NCBI GenBank assembly: GCA_950295325.1
Contig: OX485805.1
Coordinates: 35,205,501 to 35,265,500, forward strand
DNA length: 60,000 nt
Source: Polytrichum commune
Taxonomy: Eukaryota > Streptophyta > Polytrichopsida > Polytrichales > Polytrichaceae
Direction: 5' to 3'
Position 1 is the first letter of the stretch; each line of letters opens with the position of its first letter. The notes below the pieces were generated by a model, which was given only the letters and a program-made list of their open reading frames with translations, made no database searches and had not been told where the DNA came from. The translations under genes and the position numbers were made by a program. Below, in pieces: positions 1 through 10,278 of this stretch.

Positions 1-1622
1 TGGCATTTCCGTTATCGCCAATGGGGAGGCTTCATGACCGGGGTATGTTGTCCCAAAACTTGTTGTTTTTTTTTTCTTTCACTGTAATTTTCACAACTCT
101 TCTCCAATTTATAATTGCTTCCACTATGTGCACGCAGAAATTTACAGAAGGAGAACTAGCAGAAATGCCTTCATGTAATCTCGCCGAATCAATACACAAC
201 AAGTGGCTTCAAGCGTCTGGAAATAGCGGCGGCGACCTCTATGTTGCTACCGTGGACGACTTCGTTCGAGGCTTCCTACAGGTTGTCAATTACTACCAGT
301 TCCTGAAAGGTGATGTCGGCGGTACAGGCCCTACAAAGAAAGAGCTCAAGCTAAGGTTGGCAGAGCGCAGGGCGAAGCAAACGGGTAATCCTTTAGTCCT
401 CGAAGACCCCATGATGGACATGCCTGGAGCAGAAGAGTTCTGTACCCGGGTGCCTTGCATGGCTGGGGAAGAGGTATTCGGGTCCACGAAACGGAAAGCA
501 GATCTACCTCTTGGAGCAGAAGAGGAGTCGCACAGACTTGATAAGGTCAACTTCTCACATCCCCGTGGCTCTGGTAGGGCTGTCCGGACTCGTTCCACTA
601 ACATGCCCATAATTATTGAAGAGGATGATTCCAATGTCCCGGAAGTTGCACCCATGGCGCCATATGCCGACAATGTCGTCCCGTCCCACATCCCCGAGGG
701 ACGGATCAGCCACGTCACTGCCGTCGAGGAGACTAGGGTGAACGTGAAGGAGTGGCACATCGCTCGGTTGCCAAAGACTTCTGCCAAATGTTGTTGGGCA
801 CAGAGAGCTGTCACCAAAAAGAAGTGTACTGAGAGAATCGTAAGGGGTGCAAAATCAACCCCTGCCCCTACGTACACCGGTCTATGGCACAGCACTAGGA
901 GGAATGTGAAAGAGACCACAGAGTTTTTCTTCTGCTCAGATGATATCCATAGGTGCGTTAAGGGTAGCAGGCGCAAATGGGTTGTTCAATACTCTGCGGA
1001 ACAGGAGAGACCAAGCATTCCGGATGTTTGGCCAGTGAAACTTGGCACTAACCTCAAGCAATGTGAGATCCTGGCCCTCGAGGCGGCCGGATTCCAACTG
1101 CCGCAGAAAGTGCCAGTCTCACCCAGAAGGCTCTTTTCCACTGCACCGTCTCCGGCAAATCTAGACTCCGTGCCGGTGCCAGCAGATGCGGACAGGTATC
1201 CTGGGAAGAGAGAAGGGAAGCTCGTTAAGCGCACCGCAACCCGTCCAAACCCTCAGCAGCGGCTATCCATGGGCTCTTCGGACTCCCTCAAAGCTCAACT
1301 CCGCTCGGTCACAATGATTCCTCACCCTGGCCATGGCTGCATCATTGCGCTAGACTCGATGATGCCACCCGATGTGACACAATACCATATCACCATCAGT
1401 TCCCTCCCGGGTTGCACATGCCCTGCGTTCAAGAAGACAATGACCAACTTTCGAGGGCGGAATCAATTCTCGTATTGCAAGCATGTTTACTATATTCTTT
1501 TAAAGGTCTGCCATCGCAATCCTGATGTAGACCTTTTCATCCACGCGCCAACCTTCAGCTTCAACGAGGTCAAAGTAATTCTCGATAGTGGAATTTTAAC
1601 TCACCCTTTAGATCGGACCTAG
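1..1622 (+). CDS. SWIM zinc-finger protein (MULE/FAR1-like), 3' part
   Basis: This is the 3' part of a gene that enters from the left edge. I read exon 1-42 (frame starting at base 1, ending WGGFMTG), a 95-bp intron 43-137 (GTATGTTG to CACGCAG, phase 0) and a terminal exon 138-1622. The apparent ATG at 21 is therefore in another frame and spurious; the hydrophobic stretch after it is translated intron. The last exon begins KFTEGELAEM and carries ESIHNKWLQASG, a long basic/acidic linker, then a SWIM finger at about 1413-1484 with pattern C-x-C-x18-C-x-H (GCTCPAF...YCKHVYY). SWIM fingers are DNA- or protein-binding modules typical of MuDR/FAR1-type transposases and their domesticated relatives. 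The transposase core would lie upstream, outside the window. No disabling stop is present. It could be a live transposon gene or a domesticated one; the sequence here does not decide. Confidence 0.72.
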   Translation, partial: AFPLSPMGRLHDRGMLSQNLLFFFSFTVIFTTLLQFIIASTMCTQKFTEGELAEMPSCNLAESIHNKWLQASGNSGGDLYVATVDDFVRGFLQVVNYYQFLKGDVGGTGPTKKELKLRLAERRAKQTGNPLVLEDPMMDMPGAEEFCTRVPCMAGEEVFGSTKRKADLPLGAEEESHRLDKVNFSHPRGSGRAVRTRSTNMPIIIEEDDSNVPEVAPMAPYADNVVPSHIPEGRISHVTAVEETRVNVKEWHIARLPKTSAKCCWAQRAVTKKKCTERIVRGAKSTPAPTYTGLWHSTRRNVKETTEFFFCSDDIHRCVKGSRRKWVVQYSAEQERPSIPDVWPVKLGTNLKQCEILALEAAGFQLPQKVPVSPRRLFSTAPSPANLDSVPVPADADRYPGKREGKLVKRTATRPNPQQRLSMGSSDSLKAQLRSVTMIPHPGHGCIIALDSMMPPDVTQYHITISSLPGCTCPAFKKTMTNFRGRNQFSYCKHVYYILLKVCHRNPDVDLFIHAPTFSFNEVKVILDSGILTHPLDRT

Positions 1623-3896
1623 GATTTACTCTAGGAGTGTCCCTTTCTCCCATCAACATGATAGATCGATGAAGTAGTGCCTATTCATCCATGTTTCTAA
1701 TCGAGTACGACATAGACTAAGTGATATAAGATTTTCATTGAATAATTTAAGATTGTCAGCTCAATAATATAATAAATACAATCGCATGGATTATTTTTAT
1801 TCAACTCAAAATGTTGGATTACAATACTCAACTGTATCATGTGTCTCTATACATCTTGGGATCATCCTTGGTTTTCATCATCTACTTATTTATTATATCA
1901 CAATTTTACTATCATTTTTGCACTTCACGGTTCCCAAACTAAATCAGACCATTTCAAATTCAAGGCATTTATTTTATTTAGTGCCTACACATTCCACGGA
2001 AATAGGTCCCAAATTTTTTCTATTTCTGGCATAATCTGGAATATTCTAAGTATATTCTTGTACTATTTTTAGGAAATTCTAAATTTAATATAGAATATTT
2101 CCTATTTTTACACCATTTCTGCTCTCCGCTCTCCAAATCGCCACTCTCTGCTCTCCGCTCTCTGCTCACCGCTCACATACAAGTCTCGTCCGTAGGAGAC
2201 CTAGGTATTCATTTAAAGAATGAGCACACGTGCACTTTTGATGATCATAACTAAATGAAAGGAGATCGGATTTTCAATCTGATTATTGTTGATGATTTAT
2301 CGTAGGTTTGCTAATGCAACACCTAATCCGTTGCATGAATTTGACCATTAAAAGTCGGAGAACATAAAAAACCAACCAAATAACACCCACGTCTATATAT
2401 AACAAACAACGTGGTGGTGGTGGTGAGGCCGTCTACCCACCGTTCCCCACCGTTCCAGAACGGCAGGGGACCACAGTAAAGTGATGTGTTGTTGTGCATG
2501 AGTGCAAAGACATGGATGGAAAAGCCCGTAACGGCACGGGTCCATACTAGTACCTTACATAAAAAGAGGCCCTTATTATACGCAAACTACCTCCCTCACT
2601 CCCACCCCTATCCCTTACACTTGGAAATTGATACTAAGGTGACATTCCACAAATGAAAGTCCGCGAACCCTTTGCGGATCAAGGTAGGATAGGTCCACCT
2701 CCTTGGAACCCATCTCGGATAAGATGTGAAGTACTATAGACAACTTCTAGAGACATAATAACACTCTCCCCACATAAGTGTGGCCGGAGTGAAGAGGTCC
2801 GACAAACATACTAGGTCGTCACTAACAAATACGGGTATCACCCTTTTTTCTTTCGGTTTGGTTCTCTAACACCTACCGAGGAGGTAATAATAACTCTTCC
2901 CCCCCCCCCCCACCAATACGTTAGTTGCCTATGCATCCCAATCTAAGTATACCAGACTAATTAATGGTTGTTGACTGTGATTTGACCTTGATACATGGAT
3001 TGATTTCTCTCGAAACCGCAATCACATAATAGCAATCAACATTTTCATCCTCCTCCTCCCCAAGTTTGTCCTCCCATGGGTAGGTGTTCTGGACATCTAC
3101 CCTATTTCTTTTTGTTTTTCAACCACATAGATAACAAATGGTGCCCAAGAGAGTAAACTCTTTATGAATATTATAATTTGTACGGCATGTTAGGTGACAA
3201 CCTTGAAATAACTATTGCATGTCAAACATGTAATATGGAAATAATTATTTATGTACTTGTTAAAAGTTGCAGTTATATAGGTTTATGCATATTAAAAGTA
3301 TGATATTTGGACATGATGAACATGTACATCGATAGAGTATAGATTGTGTGAAGACAAGTTGGTCTTGTCAAATGTAATGTTACATGTACTTAGATGTTGA
3401 ATCTTGTTTGATGCATATATTTGACAACTCTCGTGAACATTTGTTCATTCACGAGAACCAAAGACAAAAATATAAACAAACTTGTTCTCCAATTAAAAGG
3501 AATTTTAACCACGAAATGCCCAAGAAACCAAAAACTGGTTGCAATCATTTTTGAAAGATACATATATATCTCAAGGCAAACGTTTTTTTCCTTGCTCCAT
3601 GAGATAATAAAGTTTTGCACCATCCAGAGCAAACGGATCAAAATTTTACATCAATGACTCTAAGATATCAACCTTGAAGTGGTTGGAGCCCTTAAATATT
3701 CTTTGGTACAATATCAGCTATTTTGGGAAAGTAACATTAATATTTTTAGTTTTGCCCACCAAATTATACAACTCAAAATTTTAACCAATCATGTCAAAAA
3801 TCATGTGATTTTGATACATATTGGAGTTTATATTATTTCATGAAAGGAAATGCTTGTAAAATGATGCGGTGTAGACCAAGGAGATAGATCCATATT
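1623..3896. other. Intergenic, no gene seen
   Basis: AT-rich sequence without a supportable coding region. It holds CT/GC-rich short tandem motifs (ctctccgctct units) around 2118-2175, a degenerate copy of a dispersed repeat around 2255-2400 (motif ttgctaatgcaacac, also seen at 17.3 and 27.7 kb) and a C13 run at 2899-2911. Confidence 0.5.
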
Positions 3897-4000
3897 CCAA
3901 CCACACAGATGTGATTGAAGAACTAACTCCTAAAACTTTCTCTTGTTTTTCCAACCACACAGATGTGATTGAAAAACTAACTTCTAAAACTTTCTCTTGT
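3897..4000. repeat. 54-bp tandem duplication
   Basis: Two near-identical copies of a 54-bp unit beginning ccaaccacacagatgtg, at 3897-3950 and 3951-4000. The second copy stops after 50 bases exactly where the CACTA-type element starts. Confidence 0.85.
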
Positions 4001-4225
4001 CACTAGAAGAAATCTTGTCCATTTCAACCGAGGCCATCGCGACTCGTGCACCCAAAAAATGCATAAACAAATCAATTTGTTGGCACCCGGAAGATACCCG
4101 TGGTGTACCCATGGAGGGTGCCCCCCCGGTTGCCAACCAAATTGATTTGTTTATGCATTTTTTGGGTGCGAGTTGTGATGGCCTAGTCGCAAGGCCGGTT
4201 GAAATGGACAAGATTTCTTCTAGTG
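4001..4225. mobile_element. CACTA-type MITE, 225 bp
   Basis: The ends are perfect 30-bp inverted repeats starting CACTAGAAGAAATC; weaker pairing extends each arm to about 90-100 bp, so the element is almost a complete foldback. The flanks carry a 3-bp direct repeat TGT (3998-4000 and 4226-4228), the target-site size of CACTA (En/Spm) elements. There is no coding capacity, so it must have been moved by a transposase encoded elsewhere. The perfect ends suggest a fairly recent insertion. Confidence 0.9.
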
Positions 4226-6147
4226 TGTTTCGCCAACACAAAACAAAGTGTATGTTTCATACTTTATAGTACATATTTGATTCAACTAAAAGCCCCGTGC
4301 TTTTAGAGGCTATAGAATGCCCAATCTCCCTCACCACGTGTAGACCGAATTGAATTAGTTTTGAAACTTAGCATCGATCGAGTACCAAGTCACATGAGTA
4401 GATGACTACCTTTAATTTGTCATATGTGGCATTTCGTTGAGGGATATGAGACAAAGGATGTAGTATACATGTCGGCATTCACGGGTGCGTTCTTCTCAAT
4501 GCCTTTCTAGTCTCATAACTTCACCCTAAAAGGACACGGGGCCTCCTTCTATACGACAAAAATACACATTTTGCATGGGCCTCGTCAAGTTCACGTAACT
4601 TATATGTAGCAAGCTCATCAAAATGAAAAAAAATGTAGCTCGAATGCGTATCTTTATGCATTCGGTTTGGGTGAAGGTCTCCTTTTGTCTTGTCCAAACA
4701 AAATCATTGAAGGTTGAAATTTTACATGGTTGCCGATAGAATATCATTAGGATTTTTTTTGGCTTATGCGAAGGTCCGTATGCATGGTTAATGTGGACGC
4801 TTCCAACTTCACAAGCGTGTACCATTGTGTTGGATTCGATCGTGAATTGTCTTGTCTAGGTAGTAATTATGAATCATGAAGATCGTCATTCCAAGTACGA
4901 GGAAATCATAATTCAGATACAAAAGTTATAAGAGGTCAAAGTGAGGATTGTCTTTCTCCTTAACTAGTCACATAGGTCCTCACAGTTTTGTACATCATTC
5001 AACTTGTAATCGTGTGTGTAAGTGTGTGTAACTCAAGCATGTTGTATGAAGTTGTTGGAGTATGTGTCGTTGGGTCTTCATTCACAACTACAAGCAACCC
5101 ATATACTACTCAAATACAAGGGTCTACTTTAGGGGGTGACCGAATTAGCCATGTCTACCTTGGTTTGATTAATTCGCTTGTAAACTATGAACCCATCGGA
5201 AGATGGGTTCGTCTAACGTATGCGGATGTTAAGTGACTCGTTTTCATGTTCTCCAACTTCTACGAATCATAATTTTCACAACGGAACTTGTATTGCATTA
5301 GTGAGTCTATGATGAAACATTATCAAAATTGAGGTGAAAATTGGACTTTCTTTGGTTAAGCTATGATGATCGAAATGATATGCGTGTCGATTCTTTAATT
5401 GAATACCTACAATGATACGTGCGATTTGGTTTGCCTTTGCGAATAGATATTTATTTACCCATTCATATTACCTTGGCTCAAACCTTATCACAAACACTTA
5501 TAACTCGATTTATTCATTCATAGAATGACCGTGTTAAAAAAATTCATATTTTGTTGATGTGATAATAAATACTCAAAAAGTGCAAAATGTCAATACTTAG
5601 CGTGAAGCAAACCTAATTGCACATATCAGTGTAAATTTCCTCAAATGTGTTGACTATTAAGCATGGAAAGTTTGATAAAATTTCGACATGGAATCAAATC
5701 TCTTTTAAACACAAGTTTTGTTGGGTTCCATTCTTAGATCTAACCTAATATAACCCAAGCCCCTTTATGAGAGGTTTATTGTGTCCTTTCTAGCTCAAGC
5801 TTGACTAATTGGTTACAAAAGGGCATCGGTAGGATTGGTCACATGTTGCACACATGTTTGTCATCTTCCTCACACTTGTGGTTGAGGTATTTTCTAACAT
5901 GTGCCATCAAATACTACCATACCAATGATTTGTTGAGGATTACCACAAAGAGACATTCAAGTTGTGAGGGATCATCAAAGGATCACCTCTAGACAATTTT
6001 AAGAATACTTTTGGTCCTCGTGCAATGAATCTAGAAATGAATTTGTATAATTGTATCAAAATCACACATCTCATACATTTGATGGGAAATTTGATGATGA
6101 TTGACTTAAATTAAATTATAAAAATTATAAAATGATTGACTATTATG
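4226..6147. other. Intergenic, no gene seen
   Basis: AT-rich DNA with only short random open frames, the longest a 99-codon minus-strand frame at 4526-4825 that I do not recognise. Around 5130-5165 there is a fragment related to a dispersed motif (ccgaattag...catgtctacctt) that recurs at 14.05, 30.08, 42.3 and 58.75 kb. Confidence 0.4.
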
Positions 6148-6778
6148 TGTAACATACCTCTATATTCAACATATTAAATCGTTCCCGATTCCACCATTTT
6201 CAAACTAGAGGTTCACCTTCCAACTTAGAGACACGTACGAAATATTATACATGGGTTATTTATTGCCCAAGTCTTATACTCCTCTTATCATAGAATCTAT
6301 GAGATAATTTTAGAAGGCTCAAGTCTTACTATATAGTAGGTTGAAGTTTCCTTGACTATATACATAGACCATTTCACCATATGATCCTTTGTCTTCTCTA
6401 CATAGATATTGTTTATCTTACTTTTCATCCATCACCTTATTTTCATTCATGCTCCTTAGCCTTGGACATCCATCCCTGCAATTTCCATCATCCTTAATAT
6501 TTCATTTCCCAATTGGTCCATTAAACTCCACCTCTCTTCAATTAAGTCATTATCCTTGGGTAAGTTTCTCTTAACTCAATTTTCTAACTCCTATGATGCC
6601 TCATACTCATGAAAATGTTTCCACTCAATAAGAAATCTTGCGAATGACCTATTCTTAAAATGTTGTAAACCCCCGGGAGGGGTTAGTAGTCATGCACCAC
6701 TGATATTATGTCCAGTGGACATAATATCAAGGGTGGGTCGAACGGGCATTTCAATCATGTTGATCCCATCAGGGGTCA
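6148..6778 (-). repeat. 3' LTR, 631 bp
   Basis: The plus strand runs TGTAACATAC to GGGGTCA, giving the TG...CA termini expected of an LTR. Positions 6148 to about 6520 match 9934-10278, the other LTR. The right part (about 6520-6778), which is U3 in element orientation, has no partner. It contains a 13-bp-arm hairpin at 6701-6729. Confidence 0.82.
6701..6729. repeat. Perfect hairpin in the LTR U3
   Basis: Arms TGATATTATGTCC and GGACATAATATCA flank a 3-base loop. It lies in the promoter half of the 3' LTR, next to a near-palindromic CCCCCGGGAGGGG motif at about 6671. Confidence 0.7.
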
Positions 6779-6802
6779 GCGTTTCTTCTCTTCTCTCTCT
6801 GT
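6779..6802 (-). other. Polypurine tract
   Basis: A pyrimidine run on the plus strand (cgtttcttctcttctctctct), hence purine-rich in the element's own orientation, directly abuts the TG start of the 3' LTR. This is the expected position of the plus-strand priming tract. Confidence 0.75.
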
Positions 6803-8359
6803 TGTAAACCCACCTTCATAACTCTTTTAGGTTTAGCCAACATCTCACCCTCATGAGCTACATGACGTAAATATTGGAGCACATGATTGGGATTATACAT
6901 GCATCTTCTCAATAAACTTACATGAAAACATTATGAAGTTTCCAGCCGTTAGGCAAGTCTAATGCATATGCTACTTGACCAATTTTATTGAGAATTTGAA
7001 ATGGACAGCACAACCAAAAATATAATTTTCTCGAATGTTCAAGTTAACAAACTTCTCATAACATAACTCCTCGCATCCCTTTTCAACCCAGGCCAAAAAA
7101 AAAATTCTTCATGGCTCGATATGTTTTTTGAAACCATGAAGGATGTTTTCTTTTTTATCCTCTACGTTTGGAATACAAAACCTAGTTATAATATAAATTT
7201 CCGCATTTGGGACATAAGCAATAAAATTTATCAATTTTCTCATGTGTCCTAGATTCTTTTGACAAACTTTCAAAAGGAATAGAGAAGAACATATCATCCC
7301 TATACAATGGCTTTATGATATCAAACATAGTATCTTTCACTACATGTATTGCATTCACAAACGGACTACGTGATAGAGGATCCACAACTACATTTTATTT
7401 TTCCTCAAAACATTAGGTCTCAAAATTGAATTCTGGCATCAACCCCATCCAACGGCTTTGCCTTCGATATTATATTAGCTTGATTGGTTAAGTGCAGTAA
7501 GGATTGATGATCGGTCTCAACCTTAAACTCACTACCTAATAGATAATGATGCCAAACTCAGTGCATGAATTATAGCTAGCAATTCCTTCTCGTGGATTGG
7601 ATAATTCAACTTTGTATTGTGCAATTTTTTAGATTTATAAGCAATCAACATGTCTTCTTGTATTATTTAACACCTATGGCCATATCATTTGGCATTTATG
7701 CACAACAACAACCTGCCTTTTCAAGGGATCCATAATCTTGAGGATTGGGGCTTCAATTAGTTTTCAAAGCTTTAAAGCTTGCATGACAATCACTAATTCA
7801 AATGATATTTTCAAACTTTCCCTTCAACAAATCCATCGTGGGGGCTACAATCTTGCCAAAATCCCTTACATGTAAACAACCAACCCCAAAAAACTTATGA
7901 CCTTAATCGTATCATTTAGCACGGGCCACCTAACCACGATCTTAATCTTTTTAGGATCACCCAAGACACCTACATCAAACAACATATGTCTAAGGTATTC
8001 AATTTGTTTCTCTTAGTATACAAATTATATCTTCTTAAAACATCAAACACCTTCTCAAGATGTTCCTTATGTTCTCCTCATTTTTGGAAAACATCAATAT
8101 GCCATCCATGAATACAAGGGTGAAGACTCCCATATATTTTCTTAATATATTATACATGAGATTCATAAATGTGTCACGTGTGTTGGTAAGTCCAAAAAAT
8201 TTACCAAATATTCATAATGACCAAAACGGCTACAAAAGGCCATATTTTCAATGGCATCCTCTTTGATGTTAATTTGATTGTATTCAGTCCTCAAATCAAA
8301 TTATGAAAAATTCTTAGCCCCATTCAATTGATCAACCGATTCATCAACAATAGGCAATG

Positions 8360-8362
<3 letters not shown>
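6803..8362 (-). pseudogene. Ty3/gypsy pol remnant (RT, RNase H, integrase ends)
   Basis: Read on the minus strand, family blocks appear in order but in shifting frames. Reverse transcriptase starts SLPIVDESVDQLNGAK (just below 8362) and has a degraded YxDD box, FMDGILMFSKNEE (about 8080-8120). RNase H shows NYPIHEKELLAIIHAL (7560-7607), VETDHQSLLHL (about 7495-7531) and DPLSRSPFV (about 7360-7388). The integrase HHCC-finger region gives RFCIPNVEDKKENILH (about 7130-7200). The tail has LPNGWKLHNVF (about 6929-6965) and HEGEMLAKPKRVM (6810-6855), typical of the integrase C-terminal region of chromoviruses. The integrase catalytic core is missing between about 7000 and 7109. Several stops interrupt every frame. 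It is a dead remnant. Confidence 0.87.

Positions 8363-8404
<42 letters not shown>
8363..8404. repeat. (TC)21 microsatellite
   Basis: An uninterrupted dinucleotide run lying at the start of the recognisable RT sequence of the dead retrotransposon. Confidence 0.97.
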
Positions 8405-8406
<2 letters not shown>

Positions 8407-9918
8407 ATGTCATTAAAACATTTGATGGTAAACTCTTATATTAATTTACCTAGCAATTATCTTCTTTATAAATAAATGACTATATGATTAGGAAATCCTA
8501 AATGCACATGCATGGAAAGTGGTCAAACTTACCATGATGGAAAGGTACCAAAGATGTACATGAATGGAGCAAAATAACCATAGTTACAGCCATGGCCCAC
8601 GTCTCTAACTCATGGTAGAAATAGGATTTGAAAAAAACTTATCATAGGTAAGAACTCCAATATAAACCCTAACCCTAAAGGGAGCTTCCTTTTTCTACCA
8701 TTCATGCGAGTGTGAGGTGGGGTTGGCTTTGTGTATACTCACTGGAGTAGTAGATACGTGTTAAAAGTGAGGAATTAGGGCTAGTCACCAAGAGGAGTAT
8801 TCTACTTGGAGAAACTCAATCATGGCCAAGGAACAAGTTTGAACACCCATATGTCATTTTGCAATGAGTGTTGTAGTTTGAAATACTACAATGCATTTGA
8901 TGTAGTTTAAATGTGTGCGACATGGATAACAACTGGGTCTTGTTGTTATTTACCTCATGTACATAACTAATCCTTGAATGTTTTTTGGTTGGTTGTATGG
9001 GCGTAGGTGAGGCAGACCCTTCACACTTTCAATACGATGATGTATTGTGATTATGACATTTTAAGCATATCTATTGGTTGAAGATACTATGAACATTTTC
9101 CTTGTAAGTACTCCATACATGTGGTAAATTAGCTATATGTGCTTTGAGGTGAAACATGAAGATAGGTGATAAAACTTCCAAGGTATGGGACAGTGAAAAT
9201 CAAACTTTTGTTGTTGGATATCACTTGATAGCAAAAACACTAAGCAAGGCACATATTATTGCAAAGCAAATTAATTGTTATGATGCAACTTGTCTATATT
9301 GCACAACACATACAGTTAGGCATAATTGCAAACGATCCTATTATGCAAATTGTTATTATGTCAACAAATAGGAAGATACACAAGAGATAGAAAGAGTCTT
9401 GTGGAAATTCCCACCCACCCACCTTTGCATTGCAATGAGGAAGACATTGAAGGATTTGGCCTCTGAAAAGAGAAAGTTCAAACTTTGCAAAAGTTTTGAA
9501 AAGTCAGTTCTCTCTACGATATATTCTCTTTCTTTGATTGATTTTCCTCTCTTTGCTCTAACCCCTCTGTTATCTTCTTGTCTAGGATGGCTTCCGCCTA
9601 CCTCATAAGGACACGAGGGATTTTTATTTTTATTTTTTTGGTTGCATTAAGCAAAGGAAGGAGAAAGAGACCAAAATCTAGCATTTGTTTTTTAATAAAA
9701 ATAAAATTGGAAACATATGTGTGTTTCTCCATAGCCATGACAACAACTTTTGAGATCGCCTCAAGAATTGCCTAACACAACGACTCAGGATTAGGATGCC
9801 AAACTCTCTGATTGGTTTCTGGTGGAGCACTACCAAAGGAGACCATGGTGCTAAAGTCTCACAACAATTTAAAAGACACGAGCACCACACAACATGATGC
9901 AAATCAACGAAACGCAAT
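8405..9918 (-). other. Retrotransposon leader/gag zone, decayed
   Basis: By position this is the leader, gag and protease part of the minus-strand element, but I recognise no gag or protease motif. A 71-codon plus-strand frame at 9156-9371 and a 79-codon minus-strand frame at 9678-9917 resemble nothing I know. The zone also contains a short aaccctaaccctaaa motif (8677). Confidence 0.4.
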
Positions 9919-9930
9919 GCTTTGATACCA
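9919..9930 (-). other. Primer-binding site (tRNA-iMet type)
   Basis: The minus strand reads TGGTATCAAAGC three bases inside the 5' LTR. This differs by one base from the common plant initiator-methionine primer site TGGTATCAGAGC. It fixes the element's orientation and the inner edge of the 5' LTR at 9934. Confidence 0.85.
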
Positions 9931-9933
9931 AAT

Positions 9934-10278
9934 TGTAATGTATCTCTATAGTCAACACGTCAAATTGTTCACAATTTCACAATTTCCAAACTTGAGGCTC
10001 ACCTCCCAACCTAGAGACACTTACAAAATATCATACACGTGTTCTCTTTTGCTCGAGCCTTGTACCTACCTAACCATAGAATCTACGAGACAACTTTTAA
10101 AAGACTCAAGCTTTACTATACAATAGACTAAAACTTCCTTATCCATATACATAGATTCTCTCTCTCTCTCTCTCTCTCTTTTACTTTCATCTATCAATTG
10201 GTTTTCATCCACGCTTCTTAGCCTTGGACATCCATCCCTACAATTTCCATCATTCTCATATTTCATTTCCCAATTAGG
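9934..10278 (-). repeat. 5' LTR, truncated
   Basis: Matches 6148 to about 6520 over its whole length, starting TGTAATGTATCTC. Homology stops near 10278 (cccaattaggct), so the U3 half is missing. It has gained a CT microsatellite at 10157-10179 that the 3' LTR lacks. Confidence 0.8.

Larger units (their letters stand above)
6148..10278 (-). mobile_element. Decayed Ty3/gypsy (chromovirus-like) LTR retrotransposon
   Basis: The element reads right to left: truncated 5' LTR (9934-10278), primer-binding site (9919-9930), gag/leader zone (8405-9918), pol remnant (6803-8362), polypurine tract (6779-6802) and complete 3' LTR (6148-6778). Domain order RT, RNase H, integrase finger, C-terminal chromovirus-like tail is that of Ty3/gypsy. 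Stops, frameshifts and a large integrase deletion show it is dead. The left flanking 5 bp are TTATG; the matching duplication on the right cannot be found because the 5' LTR lacks its outer half. Confidence 0.87.

Noticed and set aside
21-137. N-terminal signal-anchor of the first ORF
   Set aside because: The hydrophobic residues are translated from a GT-AG intron (43-137); the frame before it is different and continues off the window edge.
8672-8692. Telomere-like aaccctaaccctaaa
   Set aside because: Only two units, inside a dead retrotransposon; far too short for telomeric DNA.
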